Shown here piece by piece: positions 1 to 10,677 of a stretch of 64,000 nt of DNA. This DNA is from Eopsaltria australis (lineage: Eukaryota > Chordata > Aves > Passeriformes > Petroicidae): assembly GCA_034509425.1 (NCBI GenBank), contig JAVTVJ010001700.1, positions 62,001 to 126,000 on the forward strand, written 5' to 3'. The notes beneath the pieces are model-generated. The model did not search any database and was not told the DNA's origin. It worked only from the letters and a program-made list of their open reading frames with translations. How positions within the stretch are numbered: the first letter of the stretch is position 1; every line of letters begins with the position of its first letter. Both the position numbers and the translations under genes were made by a program.

Positions 1-488
1 CAGAAAAAGAGAGATAAGCTCTCTGTGTGCTCTCGGAGTTCGCAGCGGAGTGCTCTCAGAGATCTCTCGGCTTTTGCAGGGAGAGAGAGACTTTGTTTCT
101 TTTGCTGGCTTTTTTTTTCCTTCTGGGACTGGTCAGCATCTCTATGGTCCAAGACATCAGGACAATCCCCTGGGGGCCCCCCAACTCAGCAGCCGGGCCT
201 GGCCATCGGCCCCAGCCTCTGGAGGGACTGAGGCTGGCGCAGCCACACCCACAGAAGGTCTCTCTGGATCTACCATCTCTTCAGAGAAAGGAGAGGTTTC
301 ATTGTTTTATATCATCCAATTTTTTCCATGCTTGTGAATATTCTGCTTGTTAAATAAATAGTTTTTTCCACTTTTTCTCTAAGGAAATCTTTTTCCGAAC
401 CGGGTTGGGGGAGGGGTGGCTGGAATTGGCTTGTCTAGAGGAGACCCCCTCGGAGGTTTCCTCCTAACATTTGCCCTAAACCAGGACA
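1..488 (+). mobile_element. Partial LTR, family B ERV (3' part)
   Basis: This stretch matches the last two thirds of the family B LTRs at 29082-29773 and 35515-36209, with scattered substitutions. It includes the AATAAA-like signal near 350 and the terminal CCAGGACA. The 5' part lies outside the window, so it may be a solo LTR or the 3' LTR of a provirus to the left. The bases that follow (from 489) do not look like a primer binding site, which argues against a 5' LTR. It is older than the provirus at 29082, judging by the number of differences visible. Confidence 0.85.
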
Positions 489-711
489 GAATTGAAGAAA
501 GTTATTCTTTGTATCATTACATCAAACCTTGAAATTCCAATACAGCTGGTAGCAACCATTTGCTTTGGGTATCCTTCCAGAGTTTGTTGCATTTTCATTG
601 TTTTCATCCTTTGAAAGTCAGAAATAAAATTTTTCCAGCTTATTCCATTTAAATTTGTGCAGATTTTGTCTGGAATAGTGTTAATTTTGTAAACATGAAG
701 TCTTAAGTTTA

Positions 712-1595
712 AATCCAAGCTATAGCCCATACTGGCTGCTGTGAAGAATAGGAGCTACTCCAGCCGAAACCAGCACATTCTCCACCCCTTATTCCATCTA
801 GATGCAGTGCATTTTTATTACCTATGAACCCCCTTCCCATTCTTTGATTTAATACACAGATATCATTCCCATAGTCTATGGACCACCCCTGTGAAATGTG
901 TGTAACGTGTCCATAAATGTCCATTGAGTTCCTTTAGTCCATGACTTGGGGCTCCATCTGTTAGGGTGGTCACTCAGGGCACGAGAGGTGGTGTTTTCTG
1001 TGGAGTTACTGGGCACCAAAGCCAGCTCAGGTCGGGTCATGCCCAGCCTTGGTCAGCAGCTCAGCCCCGTGCAGCCGCTCACTCACTCCCTGCTAGTAGG
1101 GTGAGGGAGAGAACTGGAAGAGTAAAAGTGAGAAAACTCGTGGGTTGGAATAAAGACAGTTGAGTAGGTCTAGCAAAAGCCATGCACACAAGCAAAGCAA
1201 AACAAGGAATTCATTCACCACTTCCCACAGGCAAGCACGTGTTGAGCAGGGCTCCACCATGTGTTACGGCTGTTGGGGAAGACAGATTGCACAACCCTGA
1301 ATGTCCCCCCTTTCCTCCTTTTTCCCCTAGCTCTATGTGTTGAGCATGATGCCATGTAGTCTGGAATATCCCTTGAATCAGTTGGGGTCAGCTGTCCTGG
1401 CTGTGTCCCCTCACAACTACTTGTATGCCCCCAGCCTCCTTGCCGGTAGGGTGGGGTGAGAGGCAGAGCAGGTCTTTACTTTGTCTAAAGAAAACATCCC
1501 TGAATCGTTAACACTGTTTCCAGTACAAATCTAAACCATAGCCCAATACTAGCTACTGTGAAAAAGATTAACTCTGTCTCAGCCAAACCCAAAAT
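712..1595 (-). mobile_element. Degenerate ERV remnant with LTR pieces
   Basis: Two related segments end near 777 and near 1595; both contain a 'catagccca.tact.gct.ctgtgaa' type block. The first is followed by a purine-rich tract on the minus strand (778-795), like the polypurine tracts of the other ERVs here. A segment from 959 (TGTTAGGGTGG) to about 1595 looks like a complete, decayed LTR read on the minus strand; its middle (about 1360-1470) resembles the family A LTR. Only about 180 bp of internal sequence remains between the pieces. No coding capacity is left. Boundaries are approximate. Confidence 0.5.
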
Positions 1596-1667
1596 AGTAT
1601 TTTATGATGAAAAAGCGATGTAGTATCTCTCTTGATTTTATATCTGTAACTGACTTTCTTCTTGCAG

Positions 1668-1827
1668 GTGTAGCATCTATGACCGTGCCAGTGTACATCG
1701 CAGAAGTGGCTCCACCGCACTTACGAGGCAGATTAGTCACCATTAACACTCTCTTCATCACTGGAGGGCAGTTTTTCGCAAGTGTTGTCGATGGAATCTT
1801 CAGCTACCTTGCGAAGGATGGATGGAG
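1668..1827 (+). CDS. SLC2A13: SLC2A13 (HMIT) internal exon A
   Basis: SLC2A13 encodes a 12-helix major-facilitator proton/myo-inositol symporter of the plasma membrane and intracellular vesicles. This 160-bp exon encodes [20 protein letters not shown] and onward to DGWR, which I recognise as the TM4-TM5 region with the family motif PxYxxE...RG followed by the conserved TGGQ stretch. It is preceded by a pyrimidine tract and CAG (1656-1667) and followed by a GT donor at 1828. The last codon is split after two bases (AG|G) and continues exactly in phase at exon B (27026), giving GWR-YMLG. The exon is open and shows no lesion. An old ERV remnant ends about 70 bp upstream. Confidence 0.95.
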
Positions 1828-4800
1828 GTTTGTGAGCCTTCCTTGCTAAAAGCAACCCGGTGTAGTTGTGATTTGGTTGACAGCTATTCTAATTCTTGCT
1901 GGCGAAACAGAATTTACATAGAAAGTGGTAAAACTGTATACTAAAATGGAACTTCAATAATTAAATCTTGCCAAAATAGATCCATGCTGTTTTCACTTAA
2001 GCTTAATATTCACAATATGCACAGGTTTTTTGACTTTAGTAAACTTTACAGTGGGAGAATAATAAATATGCATCACAAGCTTGAATGATTGTCGTGATGT
2101 TTATGAAGGTAGCTTGCCTTTTGCATTTAGAATAATTACATGCTGATTTTTCAAAAGGCAAATTTCCAGTAAGTAATATACTGTGCAAGATAGAGGTGAA
2201 TTTTGAATATTCTTTATCTGAGCAGTGGTAATCTATCAGAATTGAAAGATACTGTAGCATAAATTTATAGTTAAAAGTTTATGTGATAAAATAATAAAAA
2301 TCTATTTTCTGGGCAGCACAAGCCCATTTCTCTCAGCCTCTTCTTTTATGTCACATGCTCCAGTTGTGCAACCATCTTAGTGATCCGCTGTTATTCCTGG
2401 TTTCCAGCTTTCTCTTATATTTTTAGTCTTAGTCTTCCAAGTGCAGCACGGTATGTTGAGTAGTAAAGAGCAATTGTTTCTGCAGCCTGCTGGCACTTGC
2501 TGGATGACTTTTGCTAAGGCAGCGATGCTGTGTTTTATGTATGTGCCAAGTACTGCTCTGCTGGATTGAGTGAAGTCAAACTTTCTGTGAAGAAACAGGC
2601 TACTACGTCAGTGATGAGGTATCCAAGTATTTCAGCTGCAATGCTGGAGTTGTTAATTGGGGATGGTGTACTGTCCTCAGCTAGTTTATTGCAGCCTAAG
2701 GCTGAGCAGGGAAGAGTACAGATGGTCTGTCAGCTGGAAGGAGTGGTCAGCAAACGTGTGGAGAGAAATCACAAATGTTTACTCCTGAGTCATTACGTAT
2801 AAGAAGGAATGTTACAGCAATTATTCTGTCTCTTACTGGCTGAATGGCTAAGCACTTGAGTGCTGCAACAAACTATAAGGAACTTTAATTTCTCTTGGCT
2901 CTGCTTGTTCTTGGAAATGATGGATATTAAATTAAAAATAAACCAAAGAAAACAAATATTTAACATGACCCTTATGTCAGGTTAGCTTTATAAACCCTGC
3001 TAAAGCCATCTTAATAGTATTGCAGCAGTATGTCAGAGAAGGAGAAATATTACAGCAGACTTATTAAATTTAATGCTGGATTTTTTAAGGTCTGCTAGAC
3101 ATCTGGCTTCAAACGCAGTCTTGTAATCTGTATAGGAAAGAACTATATTGGATTTCTGAAAGCTAGCTCACTGCATAAAATGTCTAAAATTGCCTGCTTT
3201 TACTCTAAATTGATTATATCAAAGTGGCTTGCTCTGAAAATTACACCAACTCTAGAACTTGCAATGGATGTTCTCTCTAAACATTTTCTTTCTGGCCTGC
3301 TCCTTTTATTCAACTTTGACCATAATTTTGTAGATTGGAAACTAACTTTAGTGAGGGAGCACTGTCTATACATTTCTTTCTTATCTTGCCTGTGATAAAC
3401 AATCCAATAGAGCCCAACTGGTAGCTTTAACAGGCTGGATCAAGCTTTCAGGAGCCTTGATTGATTTTGCCTCCTAAGATGATTGCAGGCACCCAACTGC
3501 TTGGTTCTTGAGGCTCTGCTGCATTTAACTGACTGAAGGGCTTTGGAGGAGCAGAAATTTAAGTAGTAGGAGTCTGAAGGACTAAATCTACGTACTTAGA
3601 TGCATTAAAACACACTTCTGCATGCACTTTGACAGGATACAGCAGTTGTTTTTAATCTCTATGAGTTTGTTTTACTCTTCATTTGAAATATAAAAGGCTT
3701 TCTAAACACCACTCCAATGAAAATATCGAATCTTCAATTTGGTGAGCTTCAATAGTCTATGTACATTGTATACAGCTACCAGAATGTTTGTGGAGAAGGA
3801 AAAGCGTAGGAAGAAATGAGATCATTAATGAACGAGAGCATTAGTGAATGAGGAATGAGAACATTAGTGAATTAGTGACACTTAGATATGTTGACTGAAG
3901 ACTACTCAGCTAATAAGCCTTCCACAGACTTTGTGGTTTGAATTTATTTTCTTTCTTATGCTTTTCTTTTTTAACTAATGATGAGCTACATAATTTTTAA
4001 AGTGCTACCAAAAAAAAAAAAAAAAAGGATGGCTGCTCACTGAGGTCTTTCTAGAGCAAGTTTTGCTTGTATGACCTTAGGAAATTTTGGTTGGTTTTAA
4101 TAAGAACTTGAGGGCTCAACTGGGGGTGGGAAGACTGGTCTACATGCACATTGTCCTGGGATGGCCATCCTCTTTGCATTGCCTTTTGAGTATTCTTTTC
4201 ACCATTCTCCAGTTTTCTGCCTGTTGTACTGCCCACGTTTTTCTTCATTAAATCCACAAATTCCTCTAAGAAAGTATTTTTCCATTTTTACTCAAAATGC
4301 ATTTGGACTTGACGAATACATTTGGTTCATTGCTCTAACGTAAGGTTTTCAATAATGGTTGTTCTCTCCTTCCTACTCAATTAGCAATCTCATGCATGCT
4401 TTATAAAATGATCCAGGTGAGAGACTGCAGAATCACCTGTGAAAACATGCATCCTGGGGTACGGAGAGAGGAACTAGAGGAGAGGTTAGAAAATCTCCTT
4501 AATCTCCTGACTGATGTCAAGATGTGAACCTGTTTATGAGTACAGGCTACCTCAGTATTCAGAGGGACTGGTTTCTGGAGGTGTTTTAATGATTATATCC
4601 ACTGATGTGAAACTCTTGATAACAGCAACAATGTACAGGTGACACCAGCATTGTTTAGAGTCTTTAATGAAAGTGAAAAGAATCTGGGTGAAGTGTAAAT
4701 GGGAAAATGTCAGATGTAAAAAGCAGAACAAAATCATACATTGTTCTGCAATTCTTTTTATCCTTTTATTGTTTTATTGAAGAAATATAGAAATCTAATG

Positions 4801-5402
4801 TGTATAGACCAGAGCCACCCATGAAAATTGGTGGTGTGCTTGTCTTGCACAGCCTTTTCTCCCACTTTGGATGGAGCAAATAACCCTGCCTAGGTGTTGC
4901 CACAGGTGTCAGTGCTGATCCTTGGAAGCAGAACTGTGCTTTTACCAGTGGTAATTCTCTGTTGAGTAGAGAACTAGCCTTAATGTTGTAAATAGTAACC
5001 CTTGGGCATCTAAAATGCAGTTTGATTTATAACCTAACACTGCATCTAACTGACGATTAAAAAGCAGACTGTCTAAAAGATCTGGTATAAATTGCTGTGG
5101 TGGTGAAATGAACTTTTTTCAGTGTTTCTGCTTATAGTCAGAAATTTTCAAAATTAAAACTGGCAAATGTATGTATGTACTACTGACCAAATTAGGCATT
5201 TTTCTCTGGCTGGTTTTTTATTTGTTTGTTTTTAATATGTCAGTAAAACAAATATCAGGATTTCAGTATAATTTTTGACATTAACAGTACCTGGTTTTCT
5301 CCAAGAATTTGCTCTCTTTCTGTTGGTATTTTTATATGCCAAAATATCTGTTGATATATTTATATGCCAAAATATCTGTTGATATTTTTATATGCCAAAA
5401 TC
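1828..5402. other. SLC2A13 intron, no gene seen
   Basis: AT-rich intronic sequence with short open frames only and no codon pattern or motif that I can support. It holds an A tract at about 4008-4026, a short GAGCATTAGTGAAT-like repetition near 3815-3880, and three imperfect copies of a roughly 29-bp unit containing TTTATATGCCAAAAT between about 5325 and 5402, directly next to the LTR at 5403. Confidence 0.7.
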
Positions 5403-6361
5403 TGTCCTGGTTTGAAAGACAGGTGTCTGTTAAGGAAGGCAGGAACCTCCCTTGGAATGGGAAACTGTAACCCCTCTCCCTCCAAATTATTATTAATTTG
5501 AAATCAAGAGGCTCTCAGGCAAAGATACGGGAATAGGAATAACAGTTCTTTACTAATATCTAAAACAAAGCTAACAAATAACAACAGCTATGGTGTTAAG
5601 CAACAAACAGAACCAGAAACCCAATGGCAGCCTGCTTGGCTTCAGGCACCTTTCTCTTTTGGTGCAGTTCCAGTCACAGCCTGCAGGGGGCGCTCCGGGT
5701 GTGATGATTCCCCAGTGGCTGCAGGGGGCGCTCTGGGTGTGATGATTCCCCGGCGGCTGCAGGGGGTGCTCCAGCGTTAGCTCAGGTAGCACACGGCAAT
5801 GGCGGCTGCCCGAGGCAGGGAGGGATGGAGGAGAGCCTTTGTTTCACAGACCCTCGGGGGGGGGCAGCTGGTGTTGGTGCTGCAGCAGGATCCTCGGACA
5901 CCGCGACCTGGGATGGCAAGAGGTCCCGGCGTGCAGGGGGAGCCCCGCTACAATGTAGCGAAAAACTCAGAGCGGCGTGGAGGAGCGGGGGAGAGGCAGG
6001 CTAGTGGCAGGCAGCTCCCGATGGGGGTAGAGACAAAAACTCACAGCAGACAGACCGGCAGCTCTGTGCTGGCTTCTCAGGGGCCGTGGGCTCAGCAGAC
6101 AGCAGCTCCGACCGTCCAGCTCCGACGGTCCCGAGCAAGAGAGTGACCTCCCCCCGCCCTTGCTTTTTCAGTCTCCAAAATCTCGAGATGTCAGGCCCTG
6201 CTTCCATGAGAGGGATTCTGCCCAACCCTGCCAAGGAGAAAGGCCCTAGCCTTGTGCTTTGTTCTCTTAAGTACTCAGCTATTAGCTCAGTCATTAGTCT
6301 CTTAGCAACCCATGGGAGAAAAATTCCTGAGGGAAAAAAAATCTAAACCCAAACTCCAACA
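5403..6361 (-). mobile_element. 3' LTR of a family C ERV
   Basis: A 959-bp LTR read on the minus strand, from TGTTGGAGTTTGG (at 6361) to CCAGGACA (at 5403). It matches, in opposite orientation, the plus-strand LTR at 59714-60709. On its 5' side (to the right) lie a polypurine tract (6362-6380, minus strand) and the end of a pol gene, so it is the 3' LTR of a provirus whose remainder is missing. It contains three tandem copies of a 38-bp unit (see 5681-5770). It is GC-rich compared with the surrounding intron. Confidence 0.88.
5681..5770 (+). repeat. 38-bp tandem repeat with CAGGGGGCGC core
   Basis: Three units start at 5681, 5719 and 5757, exactly 38 bp apart. The first two begin CTGCAGGGGGCGCT and the third has one change (GGTGCT). 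The core CAGGGGGCGC is the best-known form of the CTCF recognition core. The sister LTR at 59714 carries the same array on the other strand (from 60301, about 60339 and about 60376), with indels in the second and third cores. CTCF binding is an inference from the motif only. Confidence 0.6.
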
Positions 6362-6604
6362 TTCTCCACCCCGAATTTCTTCCCATGCAAACACCTTACG
6401 TCAAATTTAAACCTTCAAAGTATATACATACATGCAGATACAGATAAACACACGGTGTCATAGGTAGTTCACCCTAAAACAAGATCTCCTTGAGGTATGC
6501 ATCGGGTATCTCCATCCCTTTGCATCACCCACCAGGTGCAGCCTGGTCCCTGAAAAAAATATAATTGTAACTTCAGGGTTTATCAGTTTCCAACCTAGTG
6601 GAAT
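6362..6604 (-). pseudogene. pol 3' end and polypurine tract, family C ERV
   Basis: Bases 6552 down to 6483 on the minus strand encode QGPGCTWWVMQRDG followed by a CIPQGDL-type ending, the same C-terminus of integrase seen at the end of pol in families A and B. About 100 bp of non-coding sequence and a purine tract lead to the LTR at 6361. Upstream of the pol fragment (6553-6604) the sequence is not recognisable as pol and stops at the first LTR of the family A array. The rest of this provirus was lost or was never here. Confidence 0.75.
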
Positions 6605-7178
6605 TGTCATGGGTTGACCCCGGCCAGGTGCCAGGTGCCCACTCAGTCACTCTATCACTCCCTCTCCCACTGGGAGAGGGGAGAGGATAATATTGGAAAA
6701 GACTATCAGGGTAAGAAAAGGCAGTTTTATTACAGCGGGGAAAAAAATAGAACAAAGAAGCTGAGAGTTGCGCGCGCAAGAGCAGAAGAGAAAACAATCA
6801 ATCGCTACTTCTCATTAGTAGCGATGTCCGGACACTTCCTGGGAAGCAGGGCTTCAGCACGCGTGATGGTTGTTCAAGGAGGCAAACATGGACCAGCCCT
6901 TCGTGCCTCCTCCTCCTCCTCTCTTCCTTCCCTTATATATCTGAGCTGATGTCATATGGTATGGAATATCCCTTTGGCTGACTGGGGTCAGCTGGCCTGC
7001 TGGTGTCCCCTCCCAGGATCTTGCCCCCCCCTCCCCATCCCCTTCAGTGGGGGAAGGAATGTCACAGGGACAGCACAGCTTGGCAGTAGCTAAAACACTG
7101 CTCTGTTATCAACGCCAGCTACCAAAGTAAAGTACAGCAGTGTAAGGCCTGTGAGCTTTATCAGTCAGACTCAATACA
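6605..7178 (-). repeat. Family A LTR 1 (3'-most)
   Basis: 574-bp LTR with TG...CA ends on the plus strand (TGTCATGGG...CAATACA). Read on the minus strand, U3 begins at 7178. A TATATAAGG box lies near 6932-6940 and an AATAAAA signal near 6727. It differs from LTRs 2-4 at many positions that those three share, so it is the most divergent LTR of the array. It abuts the family C remnant on its left. Confidence 0.93.
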
Positions 7179-7196
7179 ATTTCCACCCCTTATTCC
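7179..7196 (-). other. Polypurine tract, family A unit 1
   Basis: On the minus strand this reads GGAATAAGGGGTGGAAAT directly before the LTR, the normal place for plus-strand DNA priming. The same tract follows LTR2, LTR3 and LTR4. Confidence 0.8.
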
Positions 7197-7501
7197 ATAC
7201 CATTTGCATCATGCTCAGAAATCTTTTCCTACTCACACATGCAATTTAAGCTACATCCTTAAACCATCTCCATCACATTAACTACTATCTCCTGTCCTCT
7301 CGCATCCTTCTACGTGGTCTCCATTTCCAGCAGAATGTGGGGTCAGGGCAGGAGGAATAGTAAACTTGATTGTCGAGGACTGGCACCATCCCTGTTCATT
7401 GTGGCCTTTTTCTTGCCCCTTGCTGAAATTCGTTCTTCGTCAGCTCATGTCCCTTCTGCTAGTTACATCCTGCAACATACAACTTCCAACATACATTATT
7501 C

Positions 7502-10190
7502 TTACCCCAAGGTTAAATCACCTTGGGGCACACACTGGGTCTCCCCATCCGCCTGCATTACCCACCAAGTGCACCCAGGTCCTTGGGCAAAGACAATCCC
7601 ACGAATGGGTTTGCCCTTCCCCATGGGGGACGCAACCCACACTGACTTCCCCAGCCACTTTCCTATGTGTAGTGCAGGAACCTTGTCTCCCTCCACAGTG
7701 TCTAAGGGTTTAGTTTGGGCGGGACCAGGGCGGTTAACAGATCCTCTAGTATTGACTAGCCAAGTGGCTTCTGCCAAATTCACATCCCAATGCTTCCATG
7801 TCCCATTACCTAGTGCCCGTAGCATAGTTTTTAACAGTCCATTATATCTTTCAATCTTCCCAGAGGCCTGTGGGTGATAAGGAATATGATATATCCACTT
7901 AATGCCATGCCTCTTTGCCCAGGAGTTAATAAGATTATTTCGAAAATGAGTCCCATTGTCTGACTCAATTCTATCTGGGGTTCCATGTCGCCACAAAATG
8001 TGTCTTTCAAGACCTGAAATTGTGTTCCGAGCCGTGGCGTGGTTTACTGGGTACGTTTCCAGCCAGCCAGTTGTGGCCTCCACCATGGTGAGGATGTAAC
8101 TCTTGCCTTGGCGTGTTCGTGGCAATGGCCCAATGTAATCAATTTGCCAGGCTTCACCATACTGGAACCCCAGCCACCGCCCTCCACTCCAAAGAGGCTT
8201 CACTCGTGTGGCTCGCTTGATGGCAGCGCATGTTTCACACTGATGAATAACCTGTGTGATGGCCTCCATGGTCAGATCCACCCCTCGATCACGAGCCCAT
8301 CTGTATGTTGCATCCCTTCCAAGATGCCCTGATGTTTCATGGGCCCATCGGGCTATAAATAGCTCACCCTTTCTCTCCCAATCTAGGTCCACCTGAGCTA
8401 TTCCAATTTTGGTGGCCTTATCTACCCGTTCGTTGTTTTGATGCTCCTCAGTGGCACGACTTCTGGGCACATGGGCATCTACATGGCGTACTTTCACAGT
8501 CATGTTTTCTATCCGTGCAGCAATGTCCTGCCATAATGCAGCAGCCCAGATGGGTTTTCCCCTGCGCTGCCAGTTGGTTTTCTTCCACTGCTGCAGCCAT
8601 CCCCATAGGGCATTAGCCACCATCCAGGAGTCAGTATAGAGATAGAGTATGGGCCACTTTTCTCTCTCAGCAATCTCTAGGGCTAGTTGGATGGCTTTCA
8701 CCTCTGCAAACTGGCTTGATTCACCTTCCCCTTCAGCAGTCTTAATGACTTGTCGTGTGGGATTCCACACAGCAGCTTTCCACCTCCGATGGTTTCCTGT
8801 CACTCGACAGGATCCATCAGTAAATAAAGCATATTTTCTTTCATTTTCTGGTAACTCGTTATATGGTGGTGCTTCTTGGGCGCGAGTCACCTTCTCAGAC
8901 AGTGCTCCAAAATCTCTGGCTTCTGGCCAACTCAAAATCTCTTCTAGGATTCCTGGGAAGTTGGGTTTTCCCATTCGGGCTCGTTGTGTAATTAAGGCCA
9001 CCCACTTACTCCATGTAGCACTGGTTGCATGATGCACGGAGGGAATGTTTCCTTTGAACATCCAGTGTAGGACAGGCAATCGTGGTGCCAAGAGGAGACA
9101 TGCTTCTGTCCCAACAACTTCTGAGGCTGCTCGAACCCCCTCATAAGCAGCTAGTATTTCTTTTTCAGTTGGAGTATAGTGGGCTTCTGATCCTCGGTAA
9201 CTCCTGCTCCAGAATCCTAATGGCCAACCTCGGGTTTCTCCTGCGGTCCTCTGCCAAAGGCTCCAGGTGAGGCCCTGCTCCCCAGCTGCAGTGTAGAGTA
9301 TATTTTGCACATCTGATCCTGTCCGAACAGGCCCAAGAGCCACCGCATGAGCTATTTCCTGTTTGATTTGCTCAAAGGCCTGTTTCTGCTCAGGGCCCCA
9401 CTTGAAGTCATTCTTCTTCTGGGTCACTCGATAGAGGGGGCCCACAAGGTGACTATAGCCTGGAATGTGCATTCTCCAGAATCCTACAAGGCCCAGGAAA
9501 GCTTGTGTTTCCTTCTTAGTAACTGGTGGAGACATATTGGCAATTTTGTCAACCACCTCTGTAGGCACATGACGGCACCCATCCTGCCATTTTATTCCTA
9601 GAAACTGGATTTCCTGTGCAGGTCCCTTCACCTTACTTTGTTTTATGGCAAGACCAGCTTTCAGAAGAATTTGGATTATTTTCTTCCCTTTTTCAAAAAC
9701 TTCTCCTGCTGTATCACCCCACACAATGATATCATCAATATATTGCAGGTGTTCCGGAGCTCCACCCTGTTCCAGAGCAGCCTGGATCAGGCCATGGCAG
9801 ATGGTGGGGCTGTGTCTCCACCCCTGGGGCAGTCGGTTCCAGGTGTACTGGACACCCCTCCAAGTGAAAGCAAATTGTGGCCTGCACTCTGCCGCCAGAG
9901 GGATTGAGAAAAATGCATTAGCTATGTCAATCGTGGCATACCATTTGGCTGCTTTTGACTCTAGCTCATATTGGAGGTCCAACATGTCTGGTACGGCAGC
10001 ACTTAGAGGTGGTGTGACTTCATTCAGGCCCCGATAGTCCACTGTCAGCTGCCATTCCCCATTTGACTTCCACACTGGCCATATGGGGCTGTTGAAGGGT
10101 GAGCGGGTCCTGCTGATAACTCCTTGGCTCTCCAGTCGACGAATTAGTTCATGGATAGGAGTCACGGAGTCCCGGTTGGTACGATACTGC
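7502..10190 (-). CDS. pol: Family A unit 1 pol: RT, RNase H, integrase (open)
   Basis: From the frameshift near 10190 to the stop at 7502 the reading frame is uninterrupted for close to 900 codons. In order it shows reverse transcriptase with LTVDY, LPQGW and YIDD; RNase H with TDGSC, the E and the TDS motif; and integrase with an H-H-C-C zinc-binding region (WAHETSGH...CETC), QIDYI, ESDNG and GKIERYNG. These contain the catalytic aspartates and glutamate. The sequence is ERV-L-like. The frame can be extended upstream to 10336, but that part is out of frame with protease: one C is missing in the CTGCCTCGG run near 10187 compared with units 2 and 3, so pol is cut off from pro here. No env follows; the stop is 306 bp from the polypurine tract. 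Confidence 0.9.
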
Positions 10191-10674
10191 CTCGGTGCAC
10201 TGTCCTGGTAGCAATCGGTACTTGTTGATCTTCCATCTGCAGCAATCCTACGATGAAGGGATCTTCTGAGAGGCCAGGCAGGGTGGATAACTGTTTGATC
10301 TTCTCTGTATTCACCGCAGCTATGCCAAAGGCCCATCGATATCCCTTTGGATCCTTAAAATACCCTCTCCTGAGGTAGTCGATGCCAAGGATACAAGGGG
10401 CCTCTGGGCCAGTCACGATGGGGTGCTTTTGCCATCTGTCCCCTGTTAAGCTCACCTCAGCTTTTACTACCGACAACTCCCGGCATCCCCCTGTCACTCC
10501 AGAGATCCAGATGGCTTCTGCACTCTTGTGCCTTGATGGCATCAGTGTACACTGTGCACCGGTGTCCACTAAAGCTTTGTACTTCTGTGGATCTGATGTG
10601 CCAGGCCATCGAATCCACACAGTCCAGTATACCCGGTCATCCCTTTCCTCTTCCTGGCCAGAGGCGGGGACCCT
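10190..10674 (-). pseudogene. pro: Family A unit 1 protease
   Basis: The frame after the gag UAG (10677-10675) continues into a retroviral aspartic protease with the active-site triad in ALVDTGAQCT and a downstream ILGIDYL stretch. It is in the same frame as the C-terminal gag segment and separated from it only by the UAG. A one-base deletion near 10187 shifts it out of frame with reverse transcriptase, so unit 1 cannot make a continuous pro-pol. Confidence 0.82.
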
Positions 10675-10677
10675 CTA
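10647..10677 (-). promoter_or_regulatory. gag UAG and downstream hairpin, unit 1
   Basis: The gag stop UAG is followed by a 10-nt spacer, then CCUCU, an 8-nt loop GGCCAGGA, and AGAGG. The stem occupies 10660-10664 and 10647-10651 on the minus strand. Equivalent elements are in unit 2 (16613-16643), unit 3 (22576-22606), family B (32161-32191) and family C (62266-62296). Unit 3 and family B have CCUCC/GGAGG instead, a paired change that keeps the stem. The layout resembles the readthrough signal of gammaretroviruses, where an RNA structure follows a UAG. Confidence 0.7.

Noticed and set aside
5799..6346. Plus-strand frames of 86-115 codons and the mirrored frames at 59865-60437
   Set aside because: They lie inside family C LTRs, overlap on both strands and have no homology or codon signal.
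6550..6562. Splice-acceptor-like TTTTTTTCAG (minus strand) before the family C pol tail
   Set aside because: It looks like a processed or spliced junction, but a single match next to a breakpoint is weak evidence, and no donor partner is visible.
7314..7877. 187-codon plus-strand frame, repeated at 13280 and 19242
   Set aside because: It is the reverse strand of integrase in each array unit. Its conservation follows from the duplication of pol.
10162..10336. N-terminal extension of the unit 1 pol frame (starting MGLWHSCGEY)
   Set aside because: It is protease sequence read out of frame because of a one-base deletion near 10187. The real protease is in the neighbouring frame.
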